DNA of 64,000 bases from Clusia tigrina (taxonomy: Eukaryota; Arthropoda; Insecta; Diptera; Clusiidae). Each line of letters begins with the position of its first letter. Position 1 is the stretch's first letter. This document shows positions 49,901-62,900 of the stretch, piece after piece. The stretch spans positions 219,154,325-219,218,324 of the forward strand of contig OV050030.1 in the NCBI GenBank assembly GCA_920105625.2, read 5' to 3'. The position numbers and the translations under genes are program-made. Below the pieces are notes generated by a model. The model was not told where the DNA came from. It did no database searches and saw nothing but the letters and a program-made list of their open reading frames with translations.

Positions 49901-52900
49901 TTTGATTGTTGCCAGCTTTGATAGGTGTAGGACACACCGTATAGAAGTTAGGGCCATTTGAAGTTTTTCAGTGTTTGATTTGGGACTCCAGGGTAGCATC
50001 GCTATGAGCGATAGCTTAAATTGATAAGAAGATTGAGTACTTTATTGTCACCAAATTTCAAGACTTTATGACGCTCCAGTAAAAAGTTACAAGCATTTGA
50101 TTGTTGCGAACTTTGATAGGTGTAGGACACACCGTATAGAAGTTAGGGCCATTTGAAGTTTATCAGTGTTTGATTTGGGACTCAAGGGTAGCATTGACAT
50201 GAGGGATAGCTTAAATTTACAAGAGGTTCGAGTACTTTATTGTCACAAAATTTCAAGATTTTATGACGCTCCAGTAAAAAGTTACAAGCATTTGATTGTT
50301 ACCAACTTTGATAGGTATAGGACGCACCGTATAGAAGTTAGGGTCATTTAAAGGTTTATCAGTTTGATTTGGGACTCAAGGGTAGCATATCTATGAGCGA
50401 TATCTTAAATTGATAAGAGGCTCGAGTAGTTTATTGTCATCAAATTTCAAGGTTTTATGACGCTCCAGTAAAAAGTTACAAGCAGTTGATTGTTGCAAAC
50501 TTTGATAGGTGTAAGACGCAAAGTATAGAAGTTAGGGCCATTTGAAGTTTTATCAGTGTTTGATTTGGGACTCAAGGGTAGCATAGCTATGAGCGATAGC
50601 TTCAATTTATGATGCTCGAGTACTTTATTGTCATCAAATTTCAAGGTTTTATGACGCTCCAGTAAAAATTACAAGCAGTTGATTGTTGCAAACTTTGATA
50701 GGTGTAGGACGCACCGTATAGAAGTTAGGGCAATTTGAAGTTTTATCAGTGTTTGACTTGGGACTCAAGAGTAGCATAGCTATGAGTGATAGCTTAAATT
50801 GACAAGAGGCTCGAGCACTTTATTGTCACAAAATTTCAAGATTTTATTGCGCTCCAGTAAAAAGTTGCAAGCATTTGATTGTTGCAAACTTTGATAGGTG
50901 TAAGACGCACCGTATGGAAGTTAGGGCCATTTGAAGCTTTATCAGTGTTTGATTTGGGACTCAAGGGTAGCATAGCTATGAGCGATAGCTTCAATTGATG
51001 AAGCTCGAGTACTTTTATTGTCATCAAATTTCAAGGTTTTTATGACACTCCAGTAAAAAGTTACAAGCAGTTGATTGTTGCAAACTTTGATAGGTGTAGG
51101 ACGCACCGTATAGAAGTTAGGGCCATTTGAAGTTTATCAGTGCTTGATTTGGGACTCAAGGGGAGCATAGCTCTGAGCCATAGCTTAAATTGATAAGAGG
51201 CTCGAGTACACTATTGTCACCAAATTTCAAGCTTTTATGACGCTCCAGTAAAAAGTTACAAGCATTTGATTGTTGCAAACTTTGATAGGTATAGGACGCA
51301 CCCTATAGAAATTAGGGCCATTTGAAGTTTTAGCAGTGGTTGATTTGGGACTCAAGGGCAGCATAGCTATGAGTCAATAGCTTAAATTGACAAGAGGCTC
51401 GAGTACTTTATTGTCACAAAATTTCAAGATTTTATGACGCTCCAGTAAAAAGTTACAAGCATTTTATTGTTGCCAACTTTGATAGGTATAGGACGCACCG
51501 TATAGAAGTTAGGGCCATTTGAAGTTTTATCAGTCTTTGATTTGGGACTCAAGGGTGGCATAGCTATGAGTGATAGCTTAAATTGACAAGAGGCTCGAGA
51601 ATTTTATTGTCACAAAATTTCAAGATTTTATGACGTTCCAGTAAAAAGTTACAAGCATTTGATTGTTGCAAACTTTGATAGGTACAGGACGCACCGTGTA
51701 GAAGTTAGGGTCATTTGAAGTTTTATCAGTGTTTGATTTGGGACTCAAGGGTTGCATAGCTATGAGCGAAAGCTTAAATTGATAAGAGGCTCGAGTACTT
51801 TATTGTTACAAAATTTCAAGGTTTTATTACGCTCCAGTAAAAAGTTGCAAGCATTTGATTGTTGCAAACGATGATAGGTGTAAAACGCACCGTTTAGAAG
51901 TTAGGCAAAACTTTGAGTTTTATCAGTGTTTGATTTGGGACTCAAGGGTAGCACAGCTATAAGCGATAGCTTCAATTGATGAGGCTCAAGTACTTTATTG
52001 TCATCAAATTTCAAGGTTTTATGACGCTCCAGTAAAAAGTTACAAGCATTTGATTGTTGCAAATTTTGATAGGTGTAGGACGCACCGTATAGAAGTTAGG
52101 GCCATTTGAAGTTTATCAGTGCTTGATTTGGGACTCAAGGGTAGCATAGCTCTGAGCCATAGCTTAAATTGATAAGAGGCTCGAGTACTTTATTGTCACC
52201 AAATTTCAAGCTTTTATGACGCTCCAGCAAAAAGTTACAAGCATTTGATTTTTGCAAACTTTGATAGGTGGCGGACGCACAGTATAGAAGTTAGGGCCAT
52301 TTGAAGTTTTATCAGTGTTTGATTTGGGACTCCAGGGTAGCATAGCTATGAGCGATAGCTTAAATTGATGAGGCTCGAGTACTTTATTGACATCAAATTT
52401 CAAGGTTTTATGACGCTCCAGTAAAAAGTTACAAGCATTTGATTGTTGCGAACTTTGATAGGTGTACGACACACCGTATAGAAGTTAGGGCCATTTGAAG
52501 TTTATCAGTGTTTGATTTGGGACTCAAGGGTAGCATTGACATGAGGGATAGCTTAAATTTACAAGAGGTTCGAGTACTTTATTGTCACAAAATTTCAAGA
52601 TTTTATGACGCTCCAGTAAAAAGTTACAAGCATTTGATTGTTACCAACTTTGATAGGTATAGGACGCACCGTATAGAAGTTAGGGTCATTTAAAGGTTTA
52701 TCAGTTTGATTTGGGACTCAAGGGTAGCATATCTATGAGCGATATCTTAAATTGATAAGAGGCTCGAGTAGTTTATTGTCATCAAATTTCAAGGTTTTAT
52801 GACGCTCCAGTAAAAAGTTACAAGCAGTTGATTGTTGCAAACTTTGATAGGTGTAAGACGCAAAGTATAGAAGTTAGGGCCATTTGAAGTTTTATCAGTG

Positions 52901-53935
52901 TTTTATTTGGGACTCAAGGGTAGCATAGCTATGAGCGATAGCTTCAATTTATGATGCTCGAGTACTTTATTGTCATCAAATTTCAAGGTTTTATGACGCT
53001 CCAGTAAAAATTACAAGCAGTTGATTGTTGCAAACTTTGATAGGTGTAGGACGCACCGTATAGAAGTTAGGGCCATTTGAAGTTTTATCAGTGTTTGATT
53101 TGGGACTCAAGGGTAGCATAGCTATGAGCGATAGCTTCAATTGATGAGGCTCGAGTACTTTATTGTCATCAAATTTCAAGGTTTTATGACGCTCCAGTAA
53201 AAAGTTACAAGCAGTTGATTGTTGCAAACTTTGATAGGTGTAGGACACACCGTATAGAAGCTAGGGCCATTTGAAGTTTTTCAGTGTTTGATTTGGGACT
53301 CCAGGGCAGCATAGCTATGAGCGATAGCTTAAATTGATAAGAAGATTGAGTACTTTATTGTCACCAAATTTCAAGACTTTATGACCCTCCAGTAAAAAGT
53401 TACAAGCATTTGATTGTTGCCAACTTTGATAGGTATAGGATGCACCGTATAGAAATTAGGGCCATTTGAAGTTTTATCAGTGGTTGATTTGGGACTCAAG
53501 GATAGCATAGCTATGAGTCAATAGCTTAAATTGAAAAGAGGCTCGAGTACTTTATATTCACAAAATTTCAAGAGTTTATGACGCTCCAGTAAAAAGTTAC
53601 AAGCATTTGATTGTTGCCAACTTTGATAGGTGTAGGACACACCGTATAGAAGTTAGGGCCATTTTAAGTTTTTCAGTGTTTGATTTGGGACTCCAGGGTA
53701 GCATAGCTATGAGCGATAGCTTAAATTGATAAGAAGATTGAGTACTTTATTGTCACCAAATTTCAAGACTTTATGACGCTCCAGTAAAAAGTTACAAGCA
53801 TTTGATTGTTGCGAACTTTGATAGGTGTAGGACACACCGTATAGAAGTTAGGGCCATTTGAAGCTTATCAGTGTTTGATTTGGGACTCAAGGGTAGCATA
53901 GACATGAGGGATAGCTTAAATTTACAAGAGGCTCG
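46990..53935 (+). repeat. HOR domain: 3705-bp offset repeat (19 monomers), with nested 1363-bp repeat
   Basis: Bases 46990..50230 and 50695..53935 match at a constant 3705-bp offset. They share unusual variants such as the gttaggcaaaactttgag replacement (48196 and 51901), ggtggcggacgcac and catgagggatagc. Within the first copy, 48741..49364 recurs at 50104..50727 (offset 1363, 7 monomers), differing at only a few bases. Beyond about 53935 the second copy switches to the variants of the following domain. The large unit therefore looks like an amplified composite of the 7-monomer unit plus extra monomers. Confidence 0.88.
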
Positions 53936-56900
53936 AGTACTTAATTGTCACCAAATTTCAAGACTTTATGACGCTCCAGTAAAAAGTTACAAGCATTTGA
54001 TTGTTGCAAACTTTGATATGTATAGGACGCACCGTATAGAAGTTAGGGCCATTTAAAGTTTTATCAGTGTTTGATTTGGGACTCAATGGTAGCATAGCTA
54101 TGAGCGATATCTTAAATTGATTAGAGGCTCGAGTACTTTATTGTCACAAAATTTCAAGGTTTTATGACGCTTCAGTAAGAAGTTACAAGCATTTGGATGT
54201 TGAAAAGTTTGATAGGTGTAAGACGCACCGTATAGAAGTTAGGGCCATTTGAAGTTTTATCAGTGTTTGATTTGGGACTCCAGGGTAGCATAGCTATGAG
54301 CGATAGCTTAAATTGATGATGCTCGAGTACTTTATTGTCATCAAATTTCAAGGTTTTATGACGCTCCAGTAAAAAGTTACAAGCAGTTGATTGTTGCAAA
54401 CTTTGATAGGTGTAGGACGCACCGTATAGAAGTTAGGGCCATTTGAAGTTTTATCAGTGTTTGATTTGGGACTCAAGGGTAGCATAGCTATGAGCGATAG
54501 CTTCAATTGATGAGGCTCGAGTACTTTATTGTCATCAAATTTCTGGGTTTTATGACGCTCCAGTAAAAAGTTACAAGCAGTTGATTGTTGCAAACTTTGA
54601 TACGTGTAGGATACACCGTATAGAAGTTAGGGCCATTTGAAGTTTTTCAGTGTTTGATTTGGGACTCCAGGGTAGCATAGCTATGAGCGATAGCTTAAAT
54701 TGATAAGAAGATTGAGTACTTTATTGTCACCAAATTTCAAGTCTTTATGACGCTCCAGTAAAAAGTTACAAGCATTTGATTGTTGCCAACTTTGATAGGT
54801 ATAGGATGCACCGTATAAAAATTAGGGCCATTTGAAGTTTTATCAGTGGTTGATTTGGGACTCAAGGATAGCATAGCTATGAGTCAATAGCTTAAATTGA
54901 AAAGAGGCTCGAGTACTTTATATTCACAAAATTTCAAGAGTTTATGACGCTCCAGTAAAAAGTTACAAGCATTTGATTGTTGCCAGCTTTGATAGGTGTA
55001 GGACACACCGTATAGAAGTTAGGGCCATTTGAAGTTTTTCAGTGTTTGATTTGGGACTCCAGGGTAGCATCGCTATGAGCGATAGCTTAAATTGATAAGA
55101 AGATTGAGTACTTTATTGTCACCAAATTTCAAGACTTTATGACGCTCCAGTAAAAAGTTACAAGCATTTGATTGTTGCGAACTTTGATAGGTGTAGGACA
55201 CACCGTATAGAAGTTAGGGCCATTTGAAGTTTATCAGTGTTTGATTTGGGACTCAAGGGTAGCATAGACATGAGGGATAGCTTAAATTTACAAGAGGCTC
55301 GAGTACTTAATTGTCACCAAATTTCAAGACTTTATGACGCTCCAGTAAAAAGTTAGAAGCATTTGATTGTTGCAAACTTTGATATGTATAGGACGCACCG
55401 TATAGAAGTTAGGGCCATTGAAAGTTTTATCAGTGTTTGATTTGGGACTCAATGGTAGCATAGCTATGAGCGATATCTTAAATTGATTAGAGGCTCGAGT
55501 ACTTTATTGTCACAAAATTTCAAGGTTTTATGACGCTTCAGTAAGAAGTTACAAGCATTTGAATGTTGAAAAGTTTGATAGGTGTAAGACGCACCGTATA
55601 GAATTTAGGGCCATTTGAAGTTTTATCAGTGTTTGATTTGGGACTCAAGGGTAGCATAGCTATGAGCGATAGCTTCAATTGATGAGGCTCGCGTACTTTA
55701 TTGTAATCAAATTTCAAGGTTTTATGACGCTCCAGTAAAAAGTTACAAGCAGTTGATTGTTGCAAACTTTGATAGGTGTAAGACGCACCGTATAGAAGTT
55801 AGGGCCATTTGAAGTTTTATCAGTGTTTGATTTGGGACTCCAGGGTAGCATAGCTATGAGCGATAGCTTAAATTGATGATGCTCGAGTACTTTATTGTCA
55901 TCAAATTTCAAGGTTTTATGACGCTCCAGTTAAAAGTTACAAGCAGTTGAATGTTGCAAACTTTGATAGGTGTAGGACGCACCGTATAGAAGTTAGGGCC
56001 ATTTGAAGTTTTATCACTGTTTGATTTGGGACTCAAGGGTAGTATAGCTATAAGCGATAGCTTCAATTGATGAGGCTCGAGTACTTTATTGCCATCAAAT
56101 TTCAAGACTTTATGACGCTCCAGTAAAAAGTTACAAGCATTTGATTGTTGCCAACTTTGATAGGTATAGGATGCACCGTATAGAAATTAGGGCCATTTGA
56201 AGTTTTATCAGTGGTTGATTTGGGACTCAAGGATAGCATAGCTATGAGTCAATAGCTTAAATTGAAAAGAGGCTCGAGTACTTTATATTCACAAAATTTC
56301 AAGAGTTTATGACGCTCCAGTAAAAAGTTACAAGCATTTGATTGTTGCCAGCTTTGATAGGTGTAGGACACACCGTATAGAAGTTAGGGCCATTTGAAGT
56401 TTTTCAGTGTTTGATTTGGGACTCCAGGGTAGCATCGCTATGAGCGATAGCTTAAATTGATAAGAAGATTGAGTACTTTATTGTCACCAAATTTCAAGAC
56501 TTTATGTCGCTCCAGTAAAAAGTTACAAGCATTTGATTGTTGCGAACTTTGATAGGTGTAGGACACACCGTATAGAAGTTAGGGCCATTTGAAGTTTATC
56601 AGTGTTTGATTTGGGACTCAAGGGTAGCATAGACATGAGGGATAGCTTAAATTTACAAGAGGCTCGAGTACTTAATTGTCACCAAATTTCAAGACTTTAT
56701 GACGCTCCAGTAAAAAGTTACAAGCATTGTTGCAAACTTTGATATGTATAGGACGCACCGTATAGAAGTTAGGGCCATTTAAAGTTTTATCAGTGTTTGA
56801 TTTGGGACTCAATGGTAGCATAGCTATGAGCGATATCTTAAATTGATTAGAGGCTCGAGTACTTTATTGTCACAAAATTTCAAGGTTTTATGACGCTTCA

Positions 56901-59900
56901 GTAAGAAATTACAAGCATTTGAATGTTGAAAAGTTTGATAGGTGTAAGACGCACCGTATAGAATTTAGGGACATTTGAAGTTTTATCAGTGTTTGATTTG
57001 GGAGTCAAGGGTAGCATAGCTATGAGCGATAGCTTCAATTGATGAGGCTCGAGTACTTTATTGTCATCAAATTTCAAGGTTTTATGACGCTCCAGTAAAA
57101 AGTTACAAGCAGTTGATTGTTGCAAACTTTGGTAGGTGTAAGATGCACCGTATAGAAGTTAGGGCCATTTGAAGTTTTATCAGTGTTTGATTTGGGACTC
57201 CAGGGTAGCATAGCTATGAGCGATAGCTTAAATTGGTGATGCTCGAGTACTTTATTGTCATCAAATTTCAAGGTTTTATGACGCTCCAGTAAAAAGTTAC
57301 AAGCAGTTGATTGTTGCAAACTTTGATAGGTGTAGGACGCACCGTATAGAAGTTAGGGCCATTTGAAGTTTTATCAGTGTTTGATTTGGGACTCAAGGGT
57401 AGCATAGCTATGAGCGATAGCTTCAATTGATGAGGCTCGAGTACTTTATTGTCATCAAATTTCAAGGTTTTATGACGCTCCAGTAAAAAGTTACAAGCAG
57501 TTGATTGTTGGAAACTTTGATACGTGTAGGACACACCGTATAGAAGTTAGGACTATTTGAAGTTTTTCAGTGTTTGATTTGGGACTCCAGGGTAGCATAG
57601 CTATGAGCGATAGCTTAAATTGATAAGAAGATTGAGTACTTTATTGTCACCAAATTTCAAGACTTTATGACGCTCCAGTAAAAAGTTACAAGCATTTGAT
57701 TGTTGCAAACTTTGATATGTATAGGACGCACCGTATAGAAGTTAGGGCCATTGAAAGTTTTATCAGTGTTTGATTTGGGACTCAATGGTAGCATAGCTAT
57801 GAGCGATATCTTAAATTGATTAGAGGCTCGAGTACTTTATTGTCACAAAATTTCAAGGTTTTTTGACGCTTCAGTAAGAAGTTACAAGCATTTGAATGTT
57901 GAAAAGTTTGATAGGTGTAAGACGCACCGTATAGAATTTAGGGCCATTTGAAGTTTTATCAGTGTTTGATTTGGGACTCAAGGGTAGCATAGCTATGAGC
58001 GATAGCTTCAATTGATGAGGCTCGAGTACTTTATTGTAATCAAATTTCAAGGTTTTATGACGCTCCAGTAAAAAGTTACAAGCAGTTGATTGTTGCAAAC
58101 TTTGATAGGTGTAAGACGCACCGTATAGAAGTTAGGGCCATTTGAAGTTTTATCAGTGTTTGATTTGGGACTCCAGGGTAGCATAGCTATGAGCGATAGC
58201 TTAAATTGATGATGCTCGAGTACTTTATTGTCATCAAATTTCAAGGTTTTATGACGCTCCAGTTAAAAGTTACAAGCAGTTGAATGTTGCAAACTTTGAT
58301 AGGTGTAGGACGCACCGTATAGAAGTTAGGGCCATTTGAAGTTTTATCAGTGTTTGATTTGGGACTCAAGGGTAGCATAGCTATGAGCGATAGCTTCAAT
58401 TGATGAGGCTCGAGTACTTTATTGCCATCAAATTTCAAGACTTTATGACGCTCCAGTAAAAAGTTACAAGCATTTGATTGTTGCCAACTTTGATAGGTAT
58501 AGGATGCACCGTATAGAAATTAGGGCCATTTGAAGTTTTATCAGTGGGTGATTTGGGACTCAAGGATAGCATAGCTATGAGTCAATAGCTTAAATTGAAA
58601 AGAGGCTCGAGTACTTTATATTCACAAAATTTCAAGAGTTTATGACGCTCCAGTAAAAAGTTACAAGCATTTGATTGTTGCCAACTTTGATAGGTGTAGG
58701 ACACACCGTATAGAAGTTAGGGCCATTTGAAGTTTTTCAGTGTTTGATTTGGGACTCCAGGGTAGCATCGCTATGAGCGATAGCTTAAATTGATAAGAAG
58801 ATTGAGTACTTTATTGTCACCAAATTTCAAGTCTTTATGTCGCTCCAGTAAAAAGTTACAAGCATTTGATTGTTGCGAACTTTGATAGGTGTAGGACACA
58901 CCGTATAGAAGTTAGGGCCATTTGAAGTTTATCAGTGTTTGATTTGGGACTCAAGGGTAGCATAGACATGAGGGATAGCTTAAATTTACAAGAGGCTCGA
59001 GTAGTTAATTGTCACCAAATTTCAAGACTTTATGACGCTCCAGTAAAAAGTTACAAGCATTGTTGCAAACTTTGATATGTATAGGACGCACCGTATAGAA
59101 GTTAGGGCCATTTAAAGTTTTATCAGTGTTTGATTTGGGACTCAATGGTAGCATAGCTATGAGCGATATCTTAAATTGATTAGAGGCTCGAGTACTTTAT
59201 TGTCACAAAATTTCAAGGTTTTATGACGCTTCAGTAAGAAGTTACGAGCATTTGAATGTTGAAAAGTTTGATAGGTGTAAGACGCACCGTATAGAATTTA
59301 GGGACATTTGAAGTTTTATCAGTGTTTGATTTGGGAGTCAAGGGTAGCATAGCTATGAGCGATAGCTTCAATTGATGAGGCTCGAGTACTTTATTGTCAT
59401 CAAATTTCAAGGTTTTATGACGCTCCAGTAAAAAGTTACAAGCAGTTGATTGTTGGAAACTTTGATACGTGTAGGACACACCGTATAGAAGTTAGGACTA
59501 TTTGAAGTTTTTCAGTGTTTGATTTGGGACTCCAGGGTAGCATAGCTATGAGCGATAGCTTAAATTGATAAGAAGATTGAGTACTTTATTGTCACCAAAT
59601 TTCAAGACTTTATGACGCTCCAGTAAAAAGTTACAAGCATTTGATTGTTGCAAACTTTGATATGTATAGGACGCACCGTATAGAAGTTAGGGCCATTGAA
59701 AGTTTTATCAGTGTTTGATTTGGGACTCAATGGTAGCATAGCTATGAGCGATATCTTAAATTGATTAGAGGCTCGAGTACTTTATTGTCACAAAATTTCA
59801 AGGTTTTATGACGCTTCAGTAAGAAGTTACAAGCATTTGAATGTTGAAAAGTTTGATAGGTGTAAGACGCATCGTATAGAATTTAGGGCCATTTGAAGTT

Positions 59901-62900
59901 TTATCAGTGTTTGATTTGGGACTCAAGGGTAGCATAGCTATGAGCGATAGCTTCAATTGATGAGGCTCGAGTACTTTATTGTAATCAAATTTCAAGGTTT
60001 TATGACGCTCCAGTAAAAAGTTACAAGCAGTTGATTGTTGCAAACTTTGATAGGTGTAAGACGCACCGTATAGAAGTTAGGGCCATTTGAAGTTTTATCA
60101 GTGTTTGATTTGGGACTCCAGGGTAGCATAGCTATGAGCGATAGCTTAAATTGATGATGCTCGAGTACTTTATTGTCATCAAATTTCAAGGTTTTATGAC
60201 GCTCCAGTAAAAAGTTACAAGCAGTTGAATGTTGCAAACTTTGATAGGTGTAGGACGCACCGTATAGAAGTTAGGGCCATTTGAAGTTTTATCAGTGTTT
60301 GATTTGGGACTCAAGGGTAGCATAGCTATGAGCGATAGCTTCAATTGATGAGGCTCGAGTACTTTATTGCCATCAAATTTCAAGACTTTATGACGCTCCA
60401 GTAAAAAGTTACAAGCATTTGATTGTTGCCAACTTTGATAGGTATAGGATGCACCGTATAGAAATTAGGGCCATTTGAAGTTTTATCAGTGGTTGATTTG
60501 GGACTCAAGGATAGCATAGCTATGAGTCAATAGCTTAAATTGAAAAGAGGCTCGAGTACTTTATATTCACAAAATTTCAAGAGTTTATGACGCTCCAGTA
60601 AAAAGTTACAAGCATTTGATTGTTGCCAATTTTAATAGGTGTAGGACACACCGTATAGAAGTTAGGGCCATTTGAAGTTTTTCAGTGTTTGATTTGGGAC
60701 TCCAGGGTAGCATCGCTATGAGCGATAGCTTAAATTGATAAGAAGATTGAGTACTTTATTGTCACCAAATTTCAAGACTTTATGTCGCTCCAGTAAAAAG
60801 TTACAAGCATTTGATTGTTGCGAACTTTGATAGGTGTAGGACACACCGTATAGAAGTTAGGGCCATTTGAAGTTTATCAGTGTTTGATTTGGGACTCAAG
60901 GGTAGCATAGACATGAGGGATAGCTTAAATTTACAAGAGGCTCGAGTACTTAATTGTCACCAAATTTCAAGACTTTATGACGCTCCAGTAAAAAGTTACA
61001 AGCATTGTTGCAAACTTTGATATGTATAGGACGCACCGTATAGAAGTTAGGGCCATTGAAAGTTTTATCAGTGTTTGATTTGGGACTCAATGGTAGCATA
61101 GCTATGAGCGATATCTTAAATTGATTAGAGGCTCGAGTACTTTATTGTCACAAAATTTCAAGGTTTTATGACGCTTCAGTAAGAAGTTACAAGCATTTGA
61201 ATGTTGAAAAGTTTGATAGGTGTAAGACGCACCGTATAGAATTTAGGGCCATTTGAAGTTTTATCAGTGTTTGATTTGGGACTCAAGGGTAGCATAGCTA
61301 TGAGCGATAGCTTCAATTGATGAGGCTCGAGTACTTTATTGTAATCAAATTTCAAGGTTTTATGACGCTCCAGTAAAAAGTTACAAGCAGTTGATTGTTG
61401 CAAACTTTGATAGGTGTAAGACGCACCCTATAGAAGTTAGGGCCATTTGAAGTTTTATCAGTGTTTGATTTGGGACTCCAGGGTAGCATAGCTATGAGCG
61501 ATAGCTTAAATTGATGATGCTCGAGTACTTTATTGTCATCAAATTTCAAGGTTTTATGACGCTCCAGTTAAAAGTTACAAGCAGTTGAATGTTGGAAACT
61601 TTGATAGGTGTAGGACGCACCGTATAGAAGTTAGGGCCATTTGAAGTTTTATCAGTGTTTGATTTGGGACTCAAGGGTAGCATAGCTATGAGCGATAGCT
61701 TCAATTGATGAGGCTCGAGTACTTTATTGCCATCAAATTTCAAGACTTTATGACGCTCCAGTAAAAAGTTACAAGCATTTGATTGTTGCCAACTTTGATA
61801 GGTATAGGATGCACCGTATAGAAATTAGGGCCATTTGAAGTTTTATCAGTGGTTGATTTGGGACTCAAGGATAGCATAGCTATGAGTCAATAGCTTAAAT
61901 TGAAAAGAGGCTCGAGTACTTTATATTCACAAAATTTCAAGAGTTTATGACGCTCCAGTAAAAAGTTACAAGCATTTGATTGTTGCCAACTTTGATAGGT
62001 GTAGGACACACCGTATAGAAGTTAGGGCCATTTGAAGTTTTTCAGTGTTTGATTTGGGACTCCAGGGTAGCATCGCTATGAGCGATAGCTTAAATTGATA
62101 AGAAGATTGAGTACTTTATTGTCACCAAATTTCAAGACTTTATGTCGCTCCAGTAAAAAGTTACAAGCATTTGATTGTTGCGAACTTTGATAGGTGTAGG
62201 ACACACCGTATAGAAGTTAGGGCCATTTGAAGTTTATCAGTGTTTGATTTGGGACTCAAGGGTAGCATAGACATGAGGGATAGCTTAAATTTACAAGAGG
62301 CTCGAGTACTTAATTGTCACCAAATTTCAAGACTTTATGACGCTCCAGTAAAAAGTTACAAGCATTTGATTGTTGCAAACTTTGATATGTATAGGACGCA
62401 CCGTATAGAAGTTAGGGCCATTTAAAGTTTTATCAGTGTTTGATTTGGGACTCAATGGTAGCATAGCTATGAGCGATATCTTAAATTGATTAGAGGCTCG
62501 AGTACTTTATTGTCACAAAATTTCAAGGTTTTATGACGCTTCAGTAAGAAGTTACAAGCATTTGAATGTTGAAAAGTTTGATAGGTGTAAGACGCACCGT
62601 ATAGAATTTAGGGACATTTGAAGTTTTATCAGTGTTTGATTTGGGAGTCAAGGGTAGCATAGCTATGAGCGATAGCTTCAATTGATGAGGCTCGAGTACT
62701 GTATTGTCATCAAATTTCAAGGTTTTATGACGCTCCAGTGAAAAGTTACAAGCAGTTGATTGTTGCAAACTTTGGTAGGTGTAAGATGCACCGTATAGAA
62801 GTTAGGGCCATTTGAAGTTTTATCAGTGTTTGATTTGGGACTCCAGGGTAGCATAGCTATGAGCGATAGCTTAAATTGGTGATGCTCGAATACTTTATTG